Shown here: piece by piece, positions 58,596 through 64,000 of the stretch
Position numbering within the stretch: position 1 is the stretch's first letter
How the letters are laid out: the number at the start of each line of letters is the position of its first letter
Origin: Parapedobacter sp964498395
Lineage (GTDB): Bacteria > Bacteroidota > Bacteroidia > Sphingobacteriales > Sphingobacteriaceae
DNA length: 64,000 bases
Assembly: GCA_964498395.1 (NCBI GenBank)
Contig: CAZCHE010000001.1
Location: forward strand, 558,001 to 622,000
Direction of reading: 5' to 3'
Notes under the pieces: generated by a model
The model's database searches: none
The model's input: the letters and a program-made list of their open reading frames with translations, nothing else
Told to the model about the DNA's origin: nothing
Program-made: the position numbers and the translations under genes

Positions 58596-60623
58596 ATGTC
58601 ACCATCAGAAGCAGCGGCCCGCATAGCGGAATTGATCCAAGAACTCAACGAGTACAATTACCAGTATTATGTATTGGCTAATCCAGCCATATCCGACTTC
58701 GATTTTGACCAAAAACTCAAGGAATTGGAGGCGTTGGAGCAGCAATACCCGCAGTTTCTCGATCCAGACTCCCCTACTCAAAAAGTAGGTGGCGATATCA
58801 CTCAACGATTCAATACCGTGCGTCATCGATGGCCTATGCTGTCGCTGGGCAATACCTATAGTGAGCAGGAGTTAAGAGACTTTGATGAGCGGATAAGAAA
58901 GGCTATCGGTGACGATTTTGAATATGTTTGCGAATTAAAATTTGACGGGCTGTCTATCAGCATCACGTACGAAAACGGCGTACTCAAACAAGCGGTGACC
59001 CGGGGAGACGGTACGCAGGGGGATGAAGTGACCGCTAATGTCAAAACGATCAAAACCATCCCCAATCGACTGAAAAGCGATGGGTATCCCGATCTGTTTG
59101 AAATCCGGGGCGAAATATTCATGCACCGACCCGCTTTTCAACGCCTCAATAATGAGCGTATCGAAAACGGTGAAATGGCTTACGCCAACCCTCGTAACTT
59201 TGCGGCCGGCACCATCAAATTGCAGGATTCTGCCGAAGTGGCTCGACGCCCGTTAGATTGTTTCCTATATTTCCTCTACAGTGACAACCGTAACCGGCTA
59301 TTCAACAACCATTGGGATAGCCTCCAAGCCGTCAAAAGTTGGGGATTTCACGTGTGTGACCATACTGCATTGTGTACCTCCATCGATGAGGTACTAGCCT
59401 TCATTGCAAAATGGGAAAACAACCGCTTCGACCTGAGTTATGACATTGATGGCATTGTCATCAAGGTCAATGATTATGGCCAGCAAGAAGAGCTTGGCTT
59501 TACAGCCAAATCGCCCCGTTGGGCCATCTCCTATAAATACAAAGCAGAGCAAGTGGAAACTGTACTGCATACAGTGACTTATCAGGTCGGGCGTACGGGA
59601 GCCGTAACTCCGGTAGCCAACCTAGAACCGGTGCTTTTAGCGGGAACCACCGTAAAGCGTGCCAGCTTACACAATGCCAATGAAATCGTTCGGCTGGATC
59701 TCCATTTTGGTGACACCGTCTATGTAGAAAAGGGTGGTGAAATCATCCCCAAAGTGATGGGTGTAAATGTATCTAAACGAACATCCGATACACCGCCAGT
59801 GATTTATCCTGACGCTTGTCCGGAATGTGGAACTCCCTTGGTCCGGAAAGAAGGTGAAGCCGTACACTATTGCCCCAACGAGGATGGCTGCCCTCCGCAG
59901 ATCGTAGGCCGTATGCAGCATTTCATCAGCCGAAAGGCTTTGGACATCGAAGGAATGGGCAACGAAACCATTGAGACGTTTTTCAAACAAGGTTTGCTGC
60001 ATAGCATCACCGATATCTACACCTTGAAAGATAAGCAGTCGATTTTGATTCAATTGGATCGCTTTGGGCAAAAATCCATCGATAATATGATCGCTGGTAT
60101 TGAAAAGTCGAAAGAAAAGCCCTTTGAAAAAGTGCTATTCGCATTAGGCATTCGCTATGTAGGTGAAACCATCGCTAAAAAACTAGCGGCTCATTTTAAA
60201 ACCATAGATGCACTGGCTGCCGCTACCAAAGAAGAAATCGAATCCGTTTACGAAATCGGTGAGCGGATTGCGGAAAGTGTCACCGAATATTTTGCAGCGG
60301 AAGTCCACCGTGTGCAAATCGAACTACTTAAACAATACGGTTTGCAATTGGCTACGGTTGAACAAGAAACCCAACGGTTGGGCGATAACCTATCCGGCAA
60401 GACATTCGTCATTTCAGGCGTATTCGAACAGTTTAGCCGAGAAGAGTTAACAGCACTAATCGAAAGTCACGGCGGGAAATTATTGAGCAGCATTTCTGGA
60501 AAACTCGATTACCTCGTTGCAGGAGATAAAATGGGCCCATCCAAACTCGCAAAAGCAGAGAAGTTAGGTGTGCCAATCATCTCCGAACAAGAGTTGCTCC
60601 AACTGATAGCCAACATCAATTAA
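58596..60623 (+). CDS. ligA: NAD-dependent DNA ligase
   Basis: Seals nicks in DNA in replication and repair. 675 aa, full length. Domain Ia (~1-70) binds NAD+; the adenylated lysine is Lys115 (CELKFDGLS). The OB fold follows, then a four-cysteine zinc finger (CPECG ... CPNEDGC, ~408-428), helix-hairpin-helix repeats and a C-terminal BRCT domain (~590-675). It is followed after 2 bp by the DUF6913 gene and then dapA. Confidence 0.98.
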   Translation: MSPSEAAARIAELIQELNEYNYQYYVLANPAISDFDFDQKLKELEALEQQYPQFLDPDSPTQKVGGDITQRFNTVRHRWPMLSLGNTYSEQELRDFDERIRKAIGDDFEYVCELKFDGLSISITYENGVLKQAVTRGDGTQGDEVTANVKTIKTIPNRLKSDGYPDLFEIRGEIFMHRPAFQRLNNERIENGEMAYANPRNFAAGTIKLQDSAEVARRPLDCFLYFLYSDNRNRLFNNHWDSLQAVKSWGFHVCDHTALCTSIDEVLAFIAKWENNRFDLSYDIDGIVIKVNDYGQQEELGFTAKSPRWAISYKYKAEQVETVLHTVTYQVGRTGAVTPVANLEPVLLAGTTVKRASLHNANEIVRLDLHFGDTVYVEKGGEIIPKVMGVNVSKRTSDTPPVIYPDACPECGTPLVRKEGEAVHYCPNEDGCPPQIVGRMQHFISRKALDIEGMGNETIETFFKQGLLHSITDIYTLKDKQSILIQLDRFGQKSIDNMIAGIEKSKEKPFEKVLFALGIRYVGETIAKKLAAHFKTIDALAAATKEEIESVYEIGERIAESVTEYFAAEVHRVQIELLKQYGLQLATVEQETQRLGDNLSGKTFVISGVFEQFSREELTALIESHGGKLLSSISGKLDYLVAGDKMGPSKLAKAEKLGVPIISEQELLQLIANIN

Positions 60624-60625
60624 TT

Positions 60626-61159
60626 ATGCGTGCGTTAACAGCCTTACGAATAAAAGCTGGTCGGTACGCCATGCAGCGGGCACTTCGCCAACAAACGGCG
60701 TCTCAGCAATCTATTGGCTATGATGACGCGCAATACATCTGCTTGCTGATTCCCATACAGGAACAGGCAGATATCCTGTGGGTAGACGAACTATACCACC
60801 GACTGGAAAAAGACGGTAAAACATGCTTTATACTCGGCTTCTCCGAACTGGAGGTAGTTGTTCCGGATCATCCTAATCTTTTGGTGTTGACACCGGAAAC
60901 GCTTACGTGGCATCTTATACCTAAAGAAAATGCAATAAAATCATTAATTTCTACTAATTTTGACCTGTTGCTGAACCTCTGTACAGACGATCGTCACCTA
61001 GCATTGGATTATGCTGCTTTAAAGATCCAGGCTACTTGGCGTATTGGCCGATACGAACCTACATTAGCCAATGCTTACGGACTGATGGTTAAAGGTGAAC
61101 ACATCGATAGCAAGGCATTATTACATACGATAAAACACTATTTAAGCAAAATACAATAA
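60626..61159 (+). CDS. DUF6913 family protein
   Basis: A 177-aa soluble protein without signal peptide. Features: an N-terminal basic helix (ALRIKAGRYAMQRAL), a Rossmann-like core (YICLLIPIQEQADILWVDELY, quoted in part as YICLLIPIQ; TCFILGFSE) and NFDLLLNLCTDDRHLALDYAA near the end. Bacteroidota have a conserved protein of this type placed beside dapA, now called DUF6913; I assign it on pattern and location. Function unknown. It is 2 bp from ligA and 5 bp from dapA, so it is clearly part of one operon. Confidence 0.75.
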   Translation: MRALTALRIKAGRYAMQRALRQQTASQQSIGYDDAQYICLLIPIQEQADILWVDELYHRLEKDGKTCFILGFSELEVVVPDHPNLLVLTPETLTWHLIPKENAIKSLISTNFDLLLNLCTDDRHLALDYAALKIQATWRIGRYEPTLANAYGLMVKGEHIDSKALLHTIKHYLSKIQ

Positions 61160-61164
61160 CGAAC

Positions 61165-62049
61165 ATGAACGAGCTTTACGGTGCTGGAGTAGCATTGGTT
61201 ACTCCTTTCCATTCGGATGGAACGGTTGATTTCGCAGGTTTGGGTCGACTCATTGAACACCAGATCAATGGCGGAATGGATTACCTGGTTTCATTGGGCA
61301 CCACGGGAGAAGTGGCGACCCTCACCGAAAGTGAGCGAAAGGCCGTATGGCAATTTACTGCAGAACAGGTTGGCGGACGTATACCGCTTGTAGCGGGCAT
61401 TGGTGGGAACCATACGGCTGAAATCGTACATCAACTAGCCAATTTTGACCCGGCGGGTTACTCGGCGATTTTATCCGTGAGTCCATATTACAACAAACCC
61501 ACTCAAGAGGGCATTTATCAGCATTATAAGGCGGTGGCCGAGGCATCTCCCCTACCCGTCGTCCTTTATAATGTACCTGGACGTACGGGAAGTAACATCA
61601 GTCCTGAGACCACTGTTAGGCTGGCTAAGGATTTCGACAATATCGTCGCCACCAAGGAAGCCTCCGGCAGTTTTGAACAGTTTAGCAAGATTATGCGCGA
61701 TAAACCCGATGATTTTTTGCTCATTTCTGGCGATGACCCGGTAACGTTGCCCATGATGGCCTTAGGAGCCGTGGGAATTATATCGGTGGTGGGGAATGCG
61801 TTTCCAGCTGAAGTGGCGACATTAACTCGGCTTTGCCGCGAAGGCAGATATGACAAAGCACGCGCAATCCACCATAAATTAATCCGACTTATCGAACTAT
61901 GTTTTGTAGAAGGCAATCCCGCCGGGGTGAAAGTGATGTTGGAACAGTTGGGGATTTGTGGATCAACGGTGCGATTGCCGCTGGTAAAGGCGAGTGATCA
62001 ATTAGCTGCGTTCATCGATGATGAACTGGCAAAGGTCGCTGGTGCATAA
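61165..62049 (+). CDS. dapA: 4-hydroxy-tetrahydrodipicolinate synthase
   Basis: Condenses pyruvate with aspartate semialdehyde, the first step of the lysine/diaminopimelate branch. A 294-aa TIM barrel. The Schiff-base lysine is Lys164 (VATKEASG), the catalytic tyrosine Tyr135 (VLYNVPGRTG), and the substrate-binding GTTGE lies at 45-49. The diaminopimelate product feeds the peptidoglycan pathway served by the mre operon. Confidence 0.97.
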   Translation: MNELYGAGVALVTPFHSDGTVDFAGLGRLIEHQINGGMDYLVSLGTTGEVATLTESERKAVWQFTAEQVGGRIPLVAGIGGNHTAEIVHQLANFDPAGYSAILSVSPYYNKPTQEGIYQHYKAVAEASPLPVVLYNVPGRTGSNISPETTVRLAKDFDNIVATKEASGSFEQFSKIMRDKPDDFLLISGDDPVTLPMMALGAVGIISVVGNAFPAEVATLTRLCREGRYDKARAIHHKLIRLIELCFVEGNPAGVKVMLEQLGICGSTVRLPLVKASDQLAAFIDDELAKVAGA

Positions 62050-62060
62050 TTCAGGTTTCT

Positions 62061-62978
62061 CTAGGTTCGAAGAATCTTTATCCCCAGATCATTGCTATTT
62101 GTCGGATGAGTAACGTTCCACCATATCCCACGAAAAGTAGCTTTTGCTAAATCCATTCTACCTTTAGCCAAGTTTTTGAAAACGGAATACGGGGTGGCGA
62201 CGAACAAATAATAACCACTGAAAACAAACCTAGTTAGCCATTTGGTATTTCGCCGGATGAACAGCCAACGATTACGTGTCATGAAATAGGTTTTCAATGA
62301 GCTTTCTTTGCCCACACTCATGGATTCTTTGTGGTAAATTTTGGCTTTACCAGTAAAGCCAAGTTTAAATCCCGTACGCTTGAATTTCTCGCACCAATCC
62401 AATTCTTCGTAATAGAGGAAAAAGTGCTCGGCCATCAGTCCTACCCTATCCAAGTCTTTTCGCCTGCACATCATGGCCGCACCATGGCAATATCCTGTTT
62501 CAGTGGTGAGGTGATCGTATTGCCCGCTATCGTCTTCCATCACACCGATACCTTCGTTTCGTCCGGTTAAGTAATTCATGGGCGTATAACCGGCGTATTG
62601 GATTTTACGCTTATCGTCGAAATACAGGATTAGTGGCGAAAGGAGGCCGATATCCGGATGGTGGTCAAGCTCACCACGCATGGCGCTAATGAAATTTTCA
62701 GTGATTTCAGTGTCGTTGTTTAAAAAGAGGAGATAATCCCCCGTGGCGTGTTGGATGCCAAGATTATTGCCACCGGCAAAGCCGAGGTTTTCTGGGGAGC
62801 GTACGTAGATTAAATCAGGATAAACCGATTTAAACAAAGATTCCTCTTTCCCATCAGACATATTGTCAACAAGGACCACTTCAACCGCATCATCCAAAAC
62901 AGCGAAACGAACAAGCGATCTCAAAAAATCACAGGTAGCCGTCGATTGATTATAGTTAACAGAAATAATCGAAATCAT
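62061..62978 (-). CDS. Glycosyltransferase family 2 protein
   Basis: A 305-aa enzyme from ATG at 62978; a TTG 24 nt upstream is less likely. Motifs: ISIISVNYNQ, VLVDNMSDG, NLGFAGGNNLGIQHATGDYLLFLNNDTE (quoted in part as LLFLNNDTE, with the metal-binding Asp), and GAAMMCRRKDL...FLYYEELDWCEKF, the rhamnosyltransferase-like signature. A hydrophobic stretch near residue 250 (FVFSGYYLFVATPYSVF) may be membrane-attached. It is similar in type to the GT2 at 56.7 kb but in a separate unit, convergent with dapA. Confidence 0.92.
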   Translation of the reverse strand: MISIISVNYNQSTATCDFLRSLVRFAVLDDAVEVVLVDNMSDGKEESLFKSVYPDLIYVRSPENLGFAGGNNLGIQHATGDYLLFLNNDTEITENFISAMRGELDHHPDIGLLSPLILYFDDKRKIQYAGYTPMNYLTGRNEGIGVMEDDSGQYDHLTTETGYCHGAAMMCRRKDLDRVGLMAEHFFLYYEELDWCEKFKRTGFKLGFTGKAKIYHKESMSVGKESSLKTYFMTRNRWLFIRRNTKWLTRFVFSGYYLFVATPYSVFKNLAKGRMDLAKATFRGIWWNVTHPTNSNDLGIKILRT

Positions 62979-63057
62979 CCGTATCAGGAACGAAGAATCC
63001 AATAGCAGGAATTAGCAAGCCCGCTATTTCATCTTCAAGAAATACACGAAATAAATG

Positions 63058-63441
63058 CTAAACGCTTAAATCCGCATACACCAAGTTTTCCGTTTCGATT
63101 AAGCGGTTGTTGTCATCTGGGAAAACCAATATTGGCTCGTGTACTTTTGCTTTTTCAATGGCCATCTGGACATATGAAATAATAATCAAGATATCCCCAA
63201 CTTGCACCAAACGGGCAGCGGCTCCGTTTAAGCAAATGGTTCCTGTACCTCGCTCACCCCTAATCACATAAGTTTCAAGCCTAGCGCCATTATTATTGTT
63301 AACAATTTGCACTTTCTCGTTAGCAACGATATTAGCAGCATCCATCAAATCTTCGTCAATCGTGATGCTACCAACGTAATTTAATTCTGCCTGCGTAACC
63401 TTTACGCGGTGAATTTTTGATTTTAGTACTTCAATGGTCAT
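63058..63441 (-). CDS. panD: Aspartate 1-decarboxylase
   Basis: Makes beta-alanine from aspartate for pantothenate and coenzyme A. The 127-aa proenzyme must cleave itself between Gly and Ser in YVGSIT to form the pyruvoyl cofactor. Lys9 (SKIHRVKVT), the Tyr of the YVGS site and the GERGTGTICLNGAAARLV segment are conserved. The C-terminal ~10 residues exceed the usual length. It is divergent from the adenylation gene at the window end, with a 387-bp gap that holds two matching dyads. Confidence 0.95.
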   Translation of the reverse strand: MTIEVLKSKIHRVKVTQAELNYVGSITIDEDLMDAANIVANEKVQIVNNNNGARLETYVIRGERGTGTICLNGAAARLVQVGDILIIISYVQMAIEKAKVHEPILVFPDDNNRLIETENLVYADLSV

Positions 63442-63828
63442 TTTTGCTTTAATGTGAATAGGTGATACTTAATTTTTTGCTCTCCATATTTTTGTAGTGC
63501 AAGATTAAAGCTTTTTCTCTTACCGGTAACATAAAAAATGGCAAAAACGATTGATTTGTAGCGTATTTACTACATATCCAGCCGTTACATGGTTCGCAAA
63601 AAATTAAGCAGATTGTGTTTGTAGCACAAATACTACAAAAAATAAATTTCGCGCATAGTTCCGCTGGAACAATGGAATTACTGCTGTATTTTTGGCAGAC
63701 AAGAACATTTACTTTTAAATGCACCTGTCAATGCATTCAACCTTTATTAAATAAGACAAAGGAACATCGGTATTTAAATAAACAAGGAGCCATTAAATGG
63801 ATACCATTATCATAAAATCAAATAAAAC
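63442..63828. other. AT-rich intergenic region between panD and the adenylation gene
   Basis: 387 bp without a supported gene; open frames of 66-91 codons here have low complexity. Contents: three TTTGTAG motifs at 63491, 63555 and 63618 (the last two as dyads), and a candidate plus-strand promoter, CTG (63664-63666), 20 nt, TATTTTTG (63687-63694). Confidence 0.6.
63555..63639 (+). promoter_or_regulatory. Pair of 22-bp dyads, TTTGTAG-N8-CTACAwA
   Basis: Site 1 (63555-63576) is TTTGTAG-N8-CTACATA; site 2 (63618-63639) is TTTGTAG-N8-CTACAAA, a perfect dyad. Corresponding bases are exactly 63 bp apart, or six helical turns. A half-site TTTGTAG occurs 64 bp before site 1. Both dyads lie upstream of the TATTTTTG box at 63687, with centres ~72 and ~135 bp before the predicted start. 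This is typical of activator binding, although a repressor is not excluded. Confidence 0.6.
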
Positions 63829-64000
63829 ATGCCTGTAGCAGAAACATTTTTTGATAATTTTTATCAACAGGTCAAGAAAAATCCAAAAAAAACTGCTGTA
63901 AGTTTTTACGGAAGATCACTTGATTATCAGGGCTTGGACGAACAGTCTAATCAGTTTGCCAACTACCTGTTATCTTTAGGGGTACCCAAAAATGCTGTGA
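63829..64000 (+). CDS. AMP-binding (adenylate-forming) enzyme, NRPS-like, partial
   Basis: Only the first 57 codons are in the window; the frame is open at the edge. The sequence FFDNFYQQVKKNPKKTAVSF then LDYQGLDEQSNQFANYLLSLGV matches the entry of adenylation domains: F-x4-x-x-P-x-K-x-A-v...L-t-Y-x-e-L-d-x-x-S-N-Q-x-A-x-y-L. The wording DEQSNQ is most like NRPS adenylation domains rather than fatty acyl-CoA ligases. The 5' region is AT-rich compared with its neighbours. What follows (carrier or condensation domains, or a stand-alone ligase) cannot be seen. Confidence 0.8.
   Translation, partial: MPVAETFFDNFYQQVKKNPKKTAVSFYGRSLDYQGLDEQSNQFANYLLSLGVPKNAV

Noticed and set aside
63449..63724. 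91-codon minus-strand frame upstream of panD
   Set aside because: AT-rich, cysteine-rich low-complexity sequence that covers the dyads and the promoter region; more likely non-coding.
1..64000. CRISPR arrays, prophage genes, integrases or restriction-modification genes
   Set aside because: No regularly spaced repeats with unique spacers and no phage, integrase or methylase/endonuclease pair were found.

Overview
The window looks like chromosomal DNA from a Bacteroidota bacterium, probably of the Sphingobacteriales (a Pedobacter/Parapedobacter/Sphingobacterium-like organism). Evidence: a SusC/SusD pair under an ECF sigma/FecR pair, a fused SecDF, many porin-like and lipoprotein genes with no Shine-Dalgarno, and repeated promoters of the Bacteroidota type (-33 TTG, about 20 bp, -7 TAnnTTTG). 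Clear examples precede tRNA-Leu, guaB, valS, the MarR gene and a lipid acyltransferase gene. The family assignment is inference from gene content only. No rRNA, CRISPR array, prophage or intact insertion sequence was seen.

Layout. 1-7.4 kb (mostly minus): tRNA-Leu(CAG) with terminator and promoter, a small ORF, an RsmB/NOP-type rRNA methyltransferase, a periplasmic-binding-type lipoprotein overlapping guaA, an alanine/glycine:Na+ symporter, and class II fructose-bisphosphate aldolase. 7.6-20.3 kb: an accessory nutrient-uptake and oxidation locus read leftward: ECF sigma, FecR, SusC, SusD, PQQ-dependent dehydrogenase with a built-in cytochrome c, a PmoA/DUF6807 protein, and a second TonB-dependent receptor that resembles the PQQ importer PqqU. 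20.4-30 kb: an unknown secreted protein, guaB, two beta-barrel proteins, an MFS permease, secDF and a dicarboxylate/amino acid symporter. 30.2-35.2 kb: MarR regulator, ferredoxin-NADP reductase, 2Fe-2S ferredoxin, NDH-2 and a PolX/PHP protein whose 3' end carries a 26-bp tandem duplication. 35.3-38.4 kb: aminopeptidase P and an M1 peptidase. 38.5-44.3 kb: the complete rod-shape operon mreB-mreC-mreD-mrdA-rodA. 44.4-50.5 kb (minus): a DUF433/DUF5615 toxin-antitoxin-like pair, a penicillin acylase operon, and EamA permease-YigZ-nucleoside phosphorylase with 4-bp overlaps. 50.5-63.4 kb: valS, secreted proteins, a palindromic repeat element, WbqC, an LpxL-like acyltransferase with a GT2 gene, ligA-DUF6913-dapA, another GT2, and panD. 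From 63.83 kb an adenylate-forming (AMP-binding, possibly NRPS-like) protein starts and runs off the window.

The most notable points are: (a) the SusCD-PQQ dehydrogenase-PqqU-like locus, which reads as an uptake and periplasmic oxidation module that may import its own cofactor; (b) two matching TTTGTAG-N8-CTACAwA dyads exactly 63 bp apart, upstream of the adenylation gene; (c) a recent-looking frameshifting duplication at the polX 3' end, whose ancestral stop can still be read; (d) an array of exact 11-bp units ahead of valS; (e) a 117-bp element with perfect 14-bp inverted ends. I did not find a wholly new system that can be proven from sequence alone; (a) and (b) are the best candidates.
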